Shown: positions 45,752-59,669, counted from the first letter of the stretch. The stretch: 64,000 nucleotides of DNA from JAOAPY01 sp038237475 (GCA_038237475.1 JBBRYS010000010.1:163060-227059), one strand, 5' to 3'. Numbers and translations are program-made. Notes: generated by a model from the letters alone, not told the origin.

Positions 45752-46738
45752 TCAAAAATCGACCCACGCGCCGATCTCCTGCTGTTGCGCCATTCGATAA
45801 ACATAAGCAGCCGCAGCAAGGTCTTCAATGGCGATACCGAGCGACTTGAAGAGCGTAATCTCGTCGTTCGAGGTCCGGCCCGGAGTGCCCCCGCTAAGTA
45901 CCTCACCAAGTTCCGCGCGGATGCTGTCAGGGCCGATGACTCCCTCCCGCGCAGCAATGAGATAGTCCCCCGCTTCGTTCAAGGCCGACTCGCGCCGATC
46001 TACGAACAGCGCCGCGGCAGCCATGGTCGCACTATCAATCTCGCGTGCTCGTGGTGAGTAGGTGCCAACCGCGTTGATATGCGTGCCGGGGCTGAGCCAT
46101 TCGCGTTCCAGGACCGGAGTGAGTGAAGTTGTAGCAGTCACGATGATATCAGCGCCTGTTACCGCGTCGCGATTATCGCTCATCGCGGTGAGCGGAAAAG
46201 AAAACGAGGGCTGCAACTCCTCAACCAGCCGCAGCGCATGAGCGGCGCTCCGGCTAAAAATGCGCGCTCGCTTTAATGGTCGCACGCAAGAGATGGCAGC
46301 GAGGTGAGAACGCGCCTGCACACCGGCGCCGATGATCGTCAATTCGCATGCATCTGTTCGTGCGAGCAGGCGAGTCGCGACGGCGCTGACTGCCGCAGTG
46401 CGTATAGCGGTGATCGCCGACGCGTTGAGCATCGCGAGTGGCTCTCCGGTCTCGCCACTAAAGAGCAACACGCCACCCTGATGCGAGTCCAGTCCCTGCT
46501 CGGGATTGCCGGGAAAAACGCAAATTGCTTTCAACCCAAATACGGCAGCAGCACCCGATTTATAGGCAGGCATCATTGCGATAATGCCCGGTGCGCCCGG
46601 CGGGTGGACGACTGTACGAAGGGGCTGGTGCATCTCGCCGCGCTGCAGCGAGAGCAAAGCCTCCTGCATCACCACAATGCAGTCGCTCATCGGCAACAGT
46701 TGCTTAACTGCGCTGTCATTGAGAATGAGAATTTTCAT
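45752..46738 (-). CDS. Ornithine cyclodeaminase/mu-crystallin family protein
   Basis: This is a 328-residue NAD(P)-dependent enzyme of the OCD/mu-crystallin family. The N-terminal dimerisation part has LRTVVHPPGAPGIIAMMPAY and GLKAICVFPGN. The Rossmann fold has LTIIGAGVQARSHLAAI followed by IFSRSAAHA, and IVTATTSLTPVLEREWLSPGTHINAVG forms the catalytic region with a conserved Asp in FVDRRESALNEAGD. Members include ornithine cyclodeaminase, delta-1-pyrroline-2-carboxylate reductase and alanine dehydrogenase-like enzymes. Given the hydroxyproline dehydratase-like gene elsewhere in the window, the reductase role is possible. The start at 46738 gives the family N-terminus (MKILILNDSAV). Confidence 0.85.
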   Translation of the reverse strand: MKILILNDSAVKQLLPMSDCIVVMQEALLSLQRGEMHQPLRTVVHPPGAPGIIAMMPAYKSGAAAVFGLKAICVFPGNPEQGLDSHQGGVLLFSGETGEPLAMLNASAITAIRTAAVSAVATRLLARTDACELTIIGAGVQARSHLAAISCVRPLKRARIFSRSAAHALRLVEELQPSFSFPLTAMSDNRDAVTGADIIVTATTSLTPVLEREWLSPGTHINAVGTYSPRAREIDSATMAAAALFVDRRESALNEAGDYLIAAREGVIGPDSIRAELGEVLSGGTPGRTSNDEITLFKSLGIAIEDLAAAAYVYRMAQQQEIGAWVDF

Positions 46739-46989
46739 GGCTTGTAAAGTCAGGCAGATAACATCCACTCAGCGACGCAAACAAGCAGGCAACACCAATC
46801 CTGGCCGGACACGTTGGGTCAATAGGCAGACCTGTACCCGATACCGTTTGCGTCCGTAGAGAGCCGCCAACATTAGAGCTTCCCGCTGTGCCGGGGCGCT
46901 GAACGGGATGCCTTGGCTGAGTACTATCCGGGCAATTACGGTTGCGTTCGATCAGATGAGCTCAAACAAAACCAGCACAGACAGGCGAA

Positions 46990-47223
46990 TCAAATTGTAA
47001 CCAGACCCTTCTTGATGTTTCGCTGCCAGGCCTCAAAGTTCCTGATACGCCGCTTTGCTTGTTTGCGTGTCAGTTGCAGTTCGTCGGCAACATAACCTAT
47101 TCGCTCAGTCCGATCGTTTTTCTTGTCGTAACGGTCCCCAGGTGCTTGCAGGTAAAGGCTGTAAGCCTTCTCCCACTGTGCTTTGACGTCTTCGGTCGCT
47201 TGAATCCCTCGTAGTTCGGGCAT
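46990..47223 (-). CDS. Small basic protein with HTH-like segment
   Basis: This is a 77-residue cytoplasmic protein. ATG at 47223 follows GAGGTGGGATC, a good ribosome binding site, and a promoter lies about 100 bases upstream. The C-terminal half (IGYVADELQLTRKQAKRRIR) looks like a helix-turn-helix, followed by NFEAWQRNIKKGL. The N-terminal half resembles the N-terminus of ChaB-like or DNA-associated small proteins but I do not recognise a family. Signals argue that it is real. Confidence 0.6.
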   Translation of the reverse strand: MPELRGIQATEDVKAQWEKAYSLYLQAPGDRYDKKNDRTERIGYVADELQLTRKQAKRRIRNFEAWQRNIKKGLVTI

Positions 47224-47317
47224 GATCCCACCTCGTCAGAGAATTTTCTACGTTAGGTTTTCGTAGAAGGCGTGCGAGGAGACTGGGCGAAAGGTTCCTC
47301 ACCGCCAAGAGGAGCCA

Positions 47318-47347
47318 AATTTACACTGAGCGAGTAAGGGTAGTCAA
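47318..47347 (-). promoter_or_regulatory. Sigma-70-like promoter for the small basic protein gene
   Basis: TTGACT (47342-47347) and TAAATT (47318-47323) on the minus strand, spacer 18, about 95 bases before the ATG at 47223. The -35 box overlaps the end of the aminotransferase gene. Confidence 0.45.
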
Positions 47348-48435
47348 CAACCCAGCTGGGTCAAATCGTCGAGGGCAGCGCTGAGGCGTTGAATTCCGTT
47401 AGTGAAATTTTCCGGCTCGCTGCCGAGCCCGACGCGAAAATGATCCGGCATGCCGAAAAATCGTCCGGGAACCACGGTCGTTTCATACTTATCACGCAGT
47501 AAAGCGCACAATTGTCCAACCTTACCGCTCTTGAGTTGAGGAAAAGAGATCGTGCCACTTGCCAATCGCAACGCCAGCAAGTCATCTCGCTCGTTCAGGA
47601 ATTTGTCAAACAGGAAATGATTGGCAGTGAGCAAGGCTTGAGACCGCGCGCGGATCGCGCCCAGCTTGATCAGTGCAATACAACTCAAACGCTCCGCCAC
47701 GTGAGCCGGGCTGTTGGCGATTAGATCATTGAGCCGCCAAATCCTCTGAGCGAGACTCGGTTCAGCCAGAATCCAGCCGCAACGCAAACCGCTTAAGCCA
47801 TACACCTTGGTCAGGCTGCTGGTGGTAATGAACTCCGGCCCCAGATGAAAGGCGGAAGGCTGCGCTTCGACAAAAAGTGAATCAAGATATGCCTCACCCA
47901 CCAGGACGCGCGCTCCTGCTTCGTGAGCGATGGCGCCAACGGCTTTGAGAGTTGCTTCGTCGGTTCTGACACTGGTCGGGTTGTGGAGGTTGGTCATCAC
48001 GATGAGCCGTGTGCGCGGTGTTATCCCCGCCTGAATTTCCAGCGGATCAATGCGAAAGTCAGATTCGCGCCGCCGCTGGAATCTCCTGACTTCTCCACCG
48101 AGAAATTGTGCCGCGTTGACGAGCAACTCGTAAGTCGGGTGCTCGATGAGAACCCCATCTCCGGGCTCAATGCAGGCGGCCAGCGCGAGGAAGTTTCCCA
48201 GCGAGGCACCATTGGTGGCAACAACATTTTCGCCGGCAACCCCGCATTTTTCGGCAATGGCTTCCTGCAAAGGAGCATAGCCGTAATAACTGGGGCCATT
48301 AATTTCAAGATCCTCGATGCTGACAGGCAAGCCGGACAGCGGATAGCCAGCCAGACCGCTGTTGGCGAGATCGTACTTTGCATGTGAGCGAGTTTTTGCC
48401 CACAACATGTATTCAGAATCAGTGACACGAGTCAT
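47344..48435 (-). CDS. PLP-dependent aminotransferase (class I/II)
   Basis: This is a 363-residue fold-type I aminotransferase. Features in order: INGPSYYGYAPLQEAIAEKC near the cofactor pocket, VVATNGASLGNFLAL, the cofactor-contacting TNLHNPTSVRTDEA, VLVGEAYLDSLF, the Schiff-base lysine in TTSSLTKVYGLSGLRCGW and the substrate arginine in DHFRVGLG. The ATG at 48435 is two bases after the stop of the APC permease gene, so translation is coupled. Together they suggest uptake and transamination of an amino acid. Specificity is not evident. Confidence 0.88.
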   Translation of the reverse strand: MTRVTDSEYMLWAKTRSHAKYDLANSGLAGYPLSGLPVSIEDLEINGPSYYGYAPLQEAIAEKCGVAGENVVATNGASLGNFLALAACIEPGDGVLIEHPTYELLVNAAQFLGGEVRRFQRRRESDFRIDPLEIQAGITPRTRLIVMTNLHNPTSVRTDEATLKAVGAIAHEAGARVLVGEAYLDSLFVEAQPSAFHLGPEFITTSSLTKVYGLSGLRCGWILAEPSLAQRIWRLNDLIANSPAHVAERLSCIALIKLGAIRARSQALLTANHFLFDKFLNERDDLLALRLASGTISFPQLKSGKVGQLCALLRDKYETTVVPGRFFGMPDHFRVGLGSEPENFTNGIQRLSAALDDLTQLGC

Positions 48436-48437
48436 AA

Positions 48438-49886
48438 CTATTCGTTGCCATTCCACCAGCGCCAGAAAAAGTAAACGGGAATACCTGCCAGGACAATTCC
48501 CAATCCTATTACCGTATTCCACGGGAAGGAGTAGACAGTGCCTGCGACCACCGCCCAGCAGGTGACTGTGAAAAACAGTGTCGTGTAGGGATGCCCCGGG
48601 ACACGATAGCTAATCGCGCCAGCTGAATCAGCACTGCCCGTGAGAACCTGCATGGCTCGCCGGCGGAAGACAAAGATGCACGTAGCCGTCAGCCCGTAGG
48701 CCACAAAATCAACCGAGACGACGTAATCAAGAATGTTTTCGTATCGCTGTGAAAGCGCTATTACACTAGCCAGCATGCCCTGCAGGGCAATAGCTACAAT
48801 CGGGGCACGGGAACGCCTCCCAACCTTAGCCACCGACTTAAAGAATAACTTGTCGGTGGCCATCGCAAAATAAACGCGAGGGGCGGTTAACATACTCTGG
48901 CTCAGGAAGCCGAGCGTGGAAATGGCAATACCGACTGCCATTAGCCTGGCCCCCCGTTCTCCCAGCGCCAGCCTCATCAACGACGATGCTGGCGTCGTTG
49001 CGTCTGCCAGCCCCTCAGCACCCAGCACTCCCACATAGACTGCGTTCGCAGCCAGGTAGAGTAAGACCACACCCATGACACCAATCAAAAGGCCGCGCGA
49101 CAGATCGCGATCCGGGCGACGCATTTCAGCGGCGACAAAGCTGGCGGTATGCCAACCTCCGTAGGAAAACATTACCGGACTCATCGCGGCGGCAAAAGCA
49201 GCTACCAATCCCAGGGAAAGCGGGCGATCCAATACCGGACTAAAGCTCATCTTCTCCAGGCCTGAGAACCAAAGCGCGCAAAACACCAGCATGAGAATCG
49301 CGAGAATCTTGATCACCATTAACACGCTTTGCACCGCGCTGCCGGCCTTGACGCCCAAACAATTGATGAGTACCAGTAGACACAACGTGACTCCGGCTAC
49401 GGCCCCGTCCCGGGTCAGGTCAATCACAAACAGATGCGAGCTGAAAGGAAGCCGAAACGGTATGGTTAGCAGGTGCGCAGCCAATGGCAGGTGCGTGAGT
49501 TCCAGAAAATAACGGGCAAAGGTCATGGCGACGGCCGCCATACCGCCGGTCTGGATCACCAACAACAGAGCCCAGCCATACATGAAGCCCACCGCCGGGT
49601 GATAGGCTTCGCGCAGATACGCGTACTGCCCTCCGACCAGGTTGGGTCGTTGCGCCGCCAGTTCGGCATAAATGAAAGCTCCTACCAGCGCGACTAAACC
49701 ACCGAGCAACCAACAACCCAGTATCAAAGGAGTGGTGTGAACTCGACGCGCTACCACGTAAGGGTTCATGAAGATTCCGGAACCAATGATGCCGCCCATC
49801 ACAATCATGGCAGCGTCGAATGGTCCCAACCGCCGGGCGAGACGGCTCGCCGGATGGCGGGAAGAGATCGCAGGCTCACCGTTCAT
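48438..49886 (-). CDS. APC family amino acid permease
   Basis: This ~482-residue secondary transporter has twelve predicted helices. The N-terminal signature LGPFDAAMIVMGGIIGSGIFMNP is the substrate-binding helix 1 of the amino acid-polyamine-organocation superfamily, and further on are PNLVGGQYAYLREAYHPAVGF and SYGGWHTASFVAAEMRRP. A start at ATG 49886 (MNGEPAISSRHPASRL) gives a normal-length cytosolic N-terminus; two upstream ATGs at 49961 and 50009 are possible. Transcribed with the aminotransferase gene directly downstream. Likely imports an amino acid used by that enzyme. Confidence 0.87.
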   Translation of the reverse strand: MNGEPAISSRHPASRLARRLGPFDAAMIVMGGIIGSGIFMNPYVVARRVHTTPLILGCWLLGGLVALVGAFIYAELAAQRPNLVGGQYAYLREAYHPAVGFMYGWALLLVIQTGGMAAVAMTFARYFLELTHLPLAAHLLTIPFRLPFSSHLFVIDLTRDGAVAGVTLCLLVLINCLGVKAGSAVQSVLMVIKILAILMLVFCALWFSGLEKMSFSPVLDRPLSLGLVAAFAAAMSPVMFSYGGWHTASFVAAEMRRPDRDLSRGLLIGVMGVVLLYLAANAVYVGVLGAEGLADATTPASSLMRLALGERGARLMAVGIAISTLGFLSQSMLTAPRVYFAMATDKLFFKSVAKVGRRSRAPIVAIALQGMLASVIALSQRYENILDYVVSVDFVAYGLTATCIFVFRRRAMQVLTGSADSAGAISYRVPGHPYTTLFFTVTCWAVVAGTVYSFPWNTVIGLGIVLAGIPVYFFWRWWNGNE

Positions 49887-49978
49887 AAGAAGGCATTCGC
49901 CGGTTGCAGATTGGATTAGCAGATCAGGCCCGCAAGTATACACCTGCGGGCCAATGTTCATGGGCAGGTTTATCCACC

Positions 49979-50012
49979 AAAAAAAAGGGAGTGAAGACAA
50001 AGTCTTCACCCC
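49979..50012 (-). terminator. Rho-independent terminator of the DRDNR-repeat protein gene
   Basis: On the minus strand GGGGTGAAGAC pairs with GTCTTCACTCCC around a TTT loop, followed by eight T residues (49979-49986). It begins 30 bases after the stop at 50042. Confidence 0.8.
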
Positions 50013-50041
50013 GCATTTTTTGTTTTTGTTAATAAAGGTCT

Positions 50042-50644
50042 TTAGTAACCGTTGTAGCCCGCCTCGTAACCGTTTTCGAAAGCGAGCCGGAAGTAACGGC
50101 GATGGAGCTCTCGATCGCCAGCGCGCGAATTGTAATCCTTCGTGGCTTTCTGAAAGGCGTTGGAGTCGCTGAAATTAAAACGGCGTCCCTTGGACCGGTC
50201 TTTCCGACCCTCCTTCAGTCCTTCGTTATAACCAGCGTTCAAGGCAGTCTGGCGCAGCTGGAACGATCCACCCCAGTTCGGATAGTCGTCATTGCTGCGT
50301 CGTCGCCACCCGCGGTTATTACCTTGATTTCGATCCTGGTCGCGATAATCGCGATCACGGTTATCACGGTCGCGGTTGTCACGGTCGCGGTTGTCACGGT
50401 CGCGGTTGTCACGGTCGCGGTTCTCACGGTCGCGGTTGTCACGGTCGTGGTTGTCACGGTCGCGGTTATCACGGTCGCGGTTATCACGGTCGCGGTTATC
50501 ACGGTCGCGATCTCGCTGACCCTGTCCGCCGTACGACGGGTTTTTTGCCTGAGTAGGGGTAGTTGTCGCCAGTCCCATTCCACCCAGCATAGATAACCCA
50601 AGGATGGCCGAGCCGATTTTTGTTTTTAACTGTCTTGTTTTCAT
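50042..50644 (-). CDS. Secreted protein with DRDNR pentapeptide repeats
   Basis: This is a ~200-residue exported protein. The signal peptide MKTRQLKTKIGSAILGLSML with an alanine-rich cleavage region (TTPTQAKN) fixes the start at ATG 50644, with GGAGG ahead. A low-complexity region from about residue 40 to 105 consists of roughly a dozen D-R-D-N-R pentapeptides, with occasional H, E or Y. The C-terminal ~90 residues form a compact domain with two similar motifs, LNAGYNEGLKEGRKDRSKG and FRLAFENGYEAGYNGY. This C-terminal pattern occurs in other secreted Acidobacteria proteins (recalled); function unknown. It has its own terminator. Confidence 0.75.
   Translation of the reverse strand: MKTRQLKTKIGSAILGLSMLGGMGLATTTPTQAKNPSYGGQGQRDRDRDNRDRDNRDRDNRDRDNHDRDNRDRENRDRDNRDRDNRDRDNRDRDNRDRDYRDQDRNQGNNRGWRRRSNDDYPNWGGSFQLRQTALNAGYNEGLKEGRKDRSKGRRFNFSDSNAFQKATKDYNSRAGDRELHRRYFRLAFENGYEAGYNGY
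50355..50510. repeat. 15-bp in-frame tandem repeats
   Basis: About ten units of CACGGTCGCGGTTGT (plus-strand reading), each encoding one DRDNR pentapeptide in the minus-strand secreted protein. Single-base variants (GGTTAT, GGTTCT, GTGGTT) account for the H, E and synonymous changes. Confidence 0.85.
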
Positions 50645-50792
50645 AATTGAAGATGCCTCCGCCTGATAGGTGGCAATAGGCATGCCAACAGGACTTGGGC
50701 CCTTTTCTTGAACATACCCGGCTGGAGCCGGCGGTGTAAGGTCCCGTTTAGTGTTCTGCCATACGGCATTGGGGTGTAGTCGCTGTCAGGGC

Positions 50793-50826
50793 AAAAAAAA
50801 TCGGCTGGGATTACTCCCAGCCGATT
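50793..50826 (-). terminator. Rho-independent terminator of the rpoBC transcript
   Basis: On the minus strand AATCGGCTGGGA and TCCCAGCCGATT form a perfect 12-bp stem with a GTAA loop (50799-50826), followed by a run of T (50793-50800). It lies 29 bases beyond the rpoC stop. Confidence 0.93.
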
Positions 50827-50855
50827 GAATGCAAACTAAGCAGTTGCCGTCAGGA

Positions 50856-55067
<4,212 letters not shown>

Positions 55068-55202
55068 GTTTCAAATCTCCACTTGGAATTTCAGAGCACG
55101 CTAGGCGAATTGCGGAAATCCGCCCAACGCATTCCTACTTCAGTCCCGTTTCCGGCTTTGGATTGAATCCGCAATTCACAATCCGCAGTCCGAAACTCCT
55201 TC

Positions 55203-58200
55203 TTATCCTTCGACCGTGCTGGTGAGCAAAGCTTCACCAACACCATTTTCCTTACCTGTGCCGTTGCCCGCAGTCTTCTTGTCGATGAGTTCAACATCGA
55301 GACAAAGCGACTGCAACTCGCGCACCAGCACGTTGAATGATTCGGGCAGGCCCGGATCGAAATCGGCTTCGCCCTTAACGATCGCTTCGTAAATCTTGGA
55401 TCGACCGGCAACGTCGTCCGACTTAGCCGTCAACAACTCCTGCAGGATGTGTGCGGCGCCGTAAGCCTCAAGGGCCCAGACTTCCATCTCACCAAAGCGC
55501 TGTCCACCGAACTGCGCCTTGCCGCCCAGGGGCTGTTGCGTAATCAGGCTGTATGGTCCGATTGAGCGCGCGTGAATCTTGTCGTCCACGAGGTGCGACA
55601 ACTTCAGCATGTAGATATAACCGACTGTGACCTTTTGCTCGAATGGGTCCCCTGAGAGACCGTCAAACAAAATGGCCTTGCCTGATTCATTCACAATCTC
55701 GGGCAGTCCGAGTTCACGAGCGCGGGCCCCGCTCTCACGCAACTTATCCTTGATTTCAGTTTCAGTTGCGCCGTCAAAAACCGGCGTGGCGAAATGCAGC
55801 CCGAGGACGCGCGCGGCCCAGCCAAGGTGCGTCTCGAGAATCTGCCCCACGTTCATGCGCGACGGCACGCCCAACGGATTCAATACGATTTCCACTGGGG
55901 TTCCATCCGGCAGATAAGGCATATCCTCTTCCGGCAGAATGCGCGCAATCACACCCTTGTTACCGTGGCGGCCGGCCATCTTGTCGCCCACTGAAAGCTT
56001 ACGCTTCATGGCGATAAATACCTTGACCATCTTGATAACGCCGGGTGAGAGTTCGTCACCCTGACGCAATTTCGCGATCTTCTCTTCGTAAATATCCGAG
56101 AGGATCTTGATCTGGCGTTCGGTGCGATCTTCGTATTCCTTGATCTCGGCGGGAACGTCGACACGTGACGAGGCCATCTGCACTTTGCGCAGCACCTTGG
56201 ACTCGACCGCCTGCAGCATCTCTTTGGTAATCGGTTCGTTCTTGGGGATCACCACCTCGCGGTTGACCACCAGATCTGCCGACAACTTCCGGCCTTCCAG
56301 CAGTTCGTAGATGCGAGCATCGCGCTGCTCCTGCAGGATGCGAATCTCGTCATCAAGGTCGCGTCGCAGCCGGGTCTCTTCATCTTCTTCAATGGCCAGC
56401 GAACGGGCGTCCTTCTCCTGTCCCTTGCGGGTGAAGACCTGTACGTCGACAACGGTGCCATCGATTCCCGGCGGGCTGACCAGCGAGGCGTCTTTCACAT
56501 CGCCGGCTTTTTCACCGAAAATCGCGCGCAGCAGTTTTTCTTCAGCCGTTAACTGAGTTTCACCCTTAGGCGTCACCTTGCCGACCAGGATCGAGCCCGG
56601 TTTGACCTGGGCACCGATGCGGATAATGCCGCTATCGTCCAGGTCGCGTAGCATGTTCTCGCCGACGTTGGGAATGTCGCGGGTGATCTCTTCTGGTCCC
56701 AGCTTCGTATCTCGAGCTTCGATTTCCAGCTCTTCGATATGGATCGAGGTGTAATAGTCCTCTTTCACCAACCGTTCCGAAACCAGAATCGCGTCTTCAA
56801 AGTTGTAGCCGCGCCAGGGCATGAATGCGACCAGCACGTTGCGACCCAGTGCCAATTCACCACGGTCGGTACAGGGCCCGTCAGCAATCACCTGACCCTT
56901 GGCTACGCGCTCGCCCACGTGGACAATTGCGCGCTGGTTGATACAGGTATTCTGGTTCGACCGCTTGAATTTAATCAGGGTGTAGATGTCGGCCGTCACC
57001 TCGCGAGAGATCGTGCCGTCGACGTTATGGTCCGCCTTGACGATGATGCGTTCGGAATCGACGTAATCAACCACGCCGTCGCGACGCGCGACAACCACCG
57101 CACCCGAATCGCGGGCCGTCGTCTTCTCCATGCCGGTGCCGATGTAGGGCGCTTCCGCTCGCAGCAAAGGTACTGACTGGCGCTGCATGTTCGAACCCAT
57201 CAAGGCGCGGTTCGCGTCGTCGTTCTCGAGGAATGGAATCAACGAAGCGGCTACCGATACCAGCTGTTTGGGCGAGACGTCGACGTACTCGATGTCTTTG
57301 CGCAGGGCCAGGATAAATTCACCGGCTTTTCGTGCAGCATTGCGCTCGTTGACGATGTAGTTGGTTTCATCAAGCTCAATATTGGCCTGACCAACTACGT
57401 GCTTATCTTCTTCCCACGCAGTCAGGTAGAACGGCCAGGGCTCGAATTGGGCCTTCTTGGCATCGCCCGTCAGTTTCTTATTGGCCTTGTCCAGCTCGTC
57501 CTGCGAAATGTGCTGGCCCGGCTTGAGCTTCGTATCGCCGCCGTTGACTATGCGCACGTACTCCACCACTTTGCCTTCGATCACCTTGCGGTACGGCGCT
57601 TCGATGAAACCAAATTCATTGATGCGTGCGAAGCAGGAGAGACTGGAGATCAGTCCGATGTTGGGACCTTCAGGGGTCTCAATCGGACAGATGCGGCCGT
57701 AGTGTGTCGGATGCACGTCGCGCACTTCGAATCCGGCGCGTTCACGCGAAAGACCACCTGGTCCAAGCGCCGACAAGCGGCGTTTGTGTGTAATCTCAGA
57801 AAGCGGATTGGTTTGATCCATGAACTGCGAGAGCTGGCTGGAACCAAAGAACTCGCGCACCGCAGCGGTCACCGGCTTCGCGTTGATCAAATCACGCGGC
57901 ATGGTGGTCTGCATTTCCTGATGGATCGACATCTTCTCTTTGATCGCCCGCTCCATGCGTTCCAGACCGATGCGGAACTGGTTTTCCAGTAACTCGCCCA
58001 CGGCCCGCACCCGGCGATTACCCAGGTGATCGATGTCGTCCGACTGAAACTCTGACGGGTTTTTGCGCATCTTTAGGACGTAGGAAACGACCTCAAAGAA
58101 GTCGTGCGCCGAGAGCAATGGATCTTCGATTCGATCGCGCTCGGGCTTGCCCATCTTGATGTTGAACTTCAAACGGCCGACCCGCGAAAAATCAAACTTG

Positions 58201-59669
58201 CGCGGATCAAAGAACATCGCTTCCAACAAGCGGTAGGCGGTCTGCACCGTCGGTGGATCGCCGGGTCGCATCTTGCGGTAAATCTCGAGCAGCGCATCGA
58301 CGGGCTTAGTGATCACGTCCTTTTTGAGGGTCAACGAAAGGATGGGACCAACATCGTCGCGCTCAGGGAAAAACACTGAAAAGCTTTCAACCCCGGCCTC
58401 CATGATTTCTGCGAGCTTGGCGGGAGTGATTTCATTGTTCGCTTCGAGCAGCACTTCGCCGCTCTCCATGTTGACGATATCAGCGATGGCATAGGCACCT
58501 TCGAGTTGCTGAACATCGATATCGATCGCATCAATCTTCGCCTTATGGAAGGCGTCGATCGCCGCATGCGTAACTTTCTTGCCGGCACGCACAATCGGTT
58601 CGCCCTTGCCCTTGATGTCAAAGTCGACTTTCATGCCGATAACATTAGTGGGACCGCCTGCTGGCACCCGAACCTTCAACTGATTCTTTCCTACCAGAAC
58701 TTCGTCAGTTACATACAGGGCGCGCAGCAGATCTTCATCGGTAAAAGCTGCGTTCTTGACTACGTCCTCAAGCTGCGAATCGGTTCGCGCAGTCTTGGCT
58801 TCATTCTCACGATTGAACCAGAGGCCAAGCGCGCGCAGAAAAATTGAAGCGAGGAATTTGCGCTTGCCGACGCGCACGTAGAGGAGGTTTTTCTGGTCGT
58901 ACTCGAATTCCACCCACGAGCCGCGGTAGGGAATAATCTTGGCTACATAGATGGGTCCCTTCTTGAAGAAGACACCGGGAGAACGATGCAACTGAGAAAC
59001 GATTACGCGTTCGGTACCGTTAATGATGAAGGTCCCGTTGTCAGTCATCAACGGAATCTCACCGAAGAAGACCTCTTCCTCTTTAATATCGCGAATGTTC
59101 AGGACTTCCGTCTCCGGATCCTTGTCATAAACGGTGAGACGAATTTTGACCTTCAGCGGAACGCTGTAGCTCATGCCGCGCTCCTGGCACTCCTGCTGAT
59201 CATGCTTGTGCTTGAGGCCGACGGGTTCGCCACAGTTCTCGCACAGCTGCGGGCGCACATTATTAAAAGTACCGCACTTGTGACAAAGCGTCTCGCCGGC
59301 GGCGAGCGGATTCACCTTGATCGTCGAACCGCAGGCTTTACAATTTGCGCGCAGATAATTCAGGCCTTCCAAACGTCCGCATTTGCATTGCCAGTTGCCG
59401 ATCTGGTACTCCACAAAATCAAGCGTGGCGGTACCGCGAAAGTCGGAGATAGGAAAGACCGAGCGAAATACAGCCTGGAGGCCCGTGTTCTCCCGTTCTT
59501 CGGTGAGCAAATCCATTTGCAGAAAGCGATTGTAAGATTCCCTCTGAATCTCGATCAGATTGGGAATCTGCACCGCCGTCTTGATCTTGGAAAAGTCCAC
59601 GCGCACCGGCGCTTTACTGGTGCGCCGGCCTAACCCTGTGTTTTCAGTTTGTAGTAGATTTGCAGACAT
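55203..59669 (-). CDS. rpoB: DNA-directed RNA polymerase subunit beta
   Basis: This is a 1488-residue beta subunit. ATG 59669 (MSANLLQTEN) is preceded by AAGGA eight bases away; an upstream start adds only a non-homologous 19 residues. Family blocks: IPNLIEIQRESY, the rifampicin region SQLSQFMDQTNPLSEITHKR with RRLSALGPGGL, and the C-terminal GGKAQFGGQRFGEMEVWALEAYG. An unusual cysteine-rich segment at residues 95-146 carries four pairs (C95/C97, C110/C113, C129/C132, C143/C146), probably two zinc sites, between the first conserved block and YSVPLKVKIRL. No mutations typical of rifampicin resistance are obvious. Confidence 0.98.
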   Translation of the reverse strand: MSANLLQTENTGLGRRTSKAPVRVDFSKIKTAVQIPNLIEIQRESYNRFLQMDLLTEERENTGLQAVFRSVFPISDFRGTATLDFVEYQIGNWQCKCGRLEGLNYLRANCKACGSTIKVNPLAAGETLCHKCGTFNNVRPQLCENCGEPVGLKHKHDQQECQERGMSYSVPLKVKIRLTVYDKDPETEVLNIRDIKEEEVFFGEIPLMTDNGTFIINGTERVIVSQLHRSPGVFFKKGPIYVAKIIPYRGSWVEFEYDQKNLLYVRVGKRKFLASIFLRALGLWFNRENEAKTARTDSQLEDVVKNAAFTDEDLLRALYVTDEVLVGKNQLKVRVPAGGPTNVIGMKVDFDIKGKGEPIVRAGKKVTHAAIDAFHKAKIDAIDIDVQQLEGAYAIADIVNMESGEVLLEANNEITPAKLAEIMEAGVESFSVFFPERDDVGPILSLTLKKDVITKPVDALLEIYRKMRPGDPPTVQTAYRLLEAMFFDPRKFDFSRVGRLKFNIKMGKPERDRIEDPLLSAHDFFEVVSYVLKMRKNPSEFQSDDIDHLGNRRVRAVGELLENQFRIGLERMERAIKEKMSIHQEMQTTMPRDLINAKPVTAAVREFFGSSQLSQFMDQTNPLSEITHKRRLSALGPGGLSRERAGFEVRDVHPTHYGRICPIETPEGPNIGLISSLSCFARINEFGFIEAPYRKVIEGKVVEYVRIVNGGDTKLKPGQHISQDELDKANKKLTGDAKKAQFEPWPFYLTAWEEDKHVVGQANIELDETNYIVNERNAARKAGEFILALRKDIEYVDVSPKQLVSVAASLIPFLENDDANRALMGSNMQRQSVPLLRAEAPYIGTGMEKTTARDSGAVVVARRDGVVDYVDSERIIVKADHNVDGTISREVTADIYTLIKFKRSNQNTCINQRAIVHVGERVAKGQVIADGPCTDRGELALGRNVLVAFMPWRGYNFEDAILVSERLVKEDYYTSIHIEELEIEARDTKLGPEEITRDIPNVGENMLRDLDDSGIIRIGAQVKPGSILVGKVTPKGETQLTAEEKLLRAIFGEKAGDVKDASLVSPPGIDGTVVDVQVFTRKGQEKDARSLAIEEDEETRLRRDLDDEIRILQEQRDARIYELLEGRKLSADLVVNREVVIPKNEPITKEMLQAVESKVLRKVQMASSRVDVPAEIKEYEDRTERQIKILSDIYEEKIAKLRQGDELSPGVIKMVKVFIAMKRKLSVGDKMAGRHGNKGVIARILPEEDMPYLPDGTPVEIVLNPLGVPSRMNVGQILETHLGWAARVLGLHFATPVFDGATETEIKDKLRESGARARELGLPEIVNESGKAILFDGLSGDPFEQKVTVGYIYMLKLSHLVDDKIHARSIGPYSLITQQPLGGKAQFGGQRFGEMEVWALEAYGAAHILQELLTAKSDDVAGRSKIYEAIVKGEADFDPGLPESFNVLVRELQSLCLDVELIDKKTAGNGTGKENGVGEALLTSTVEG

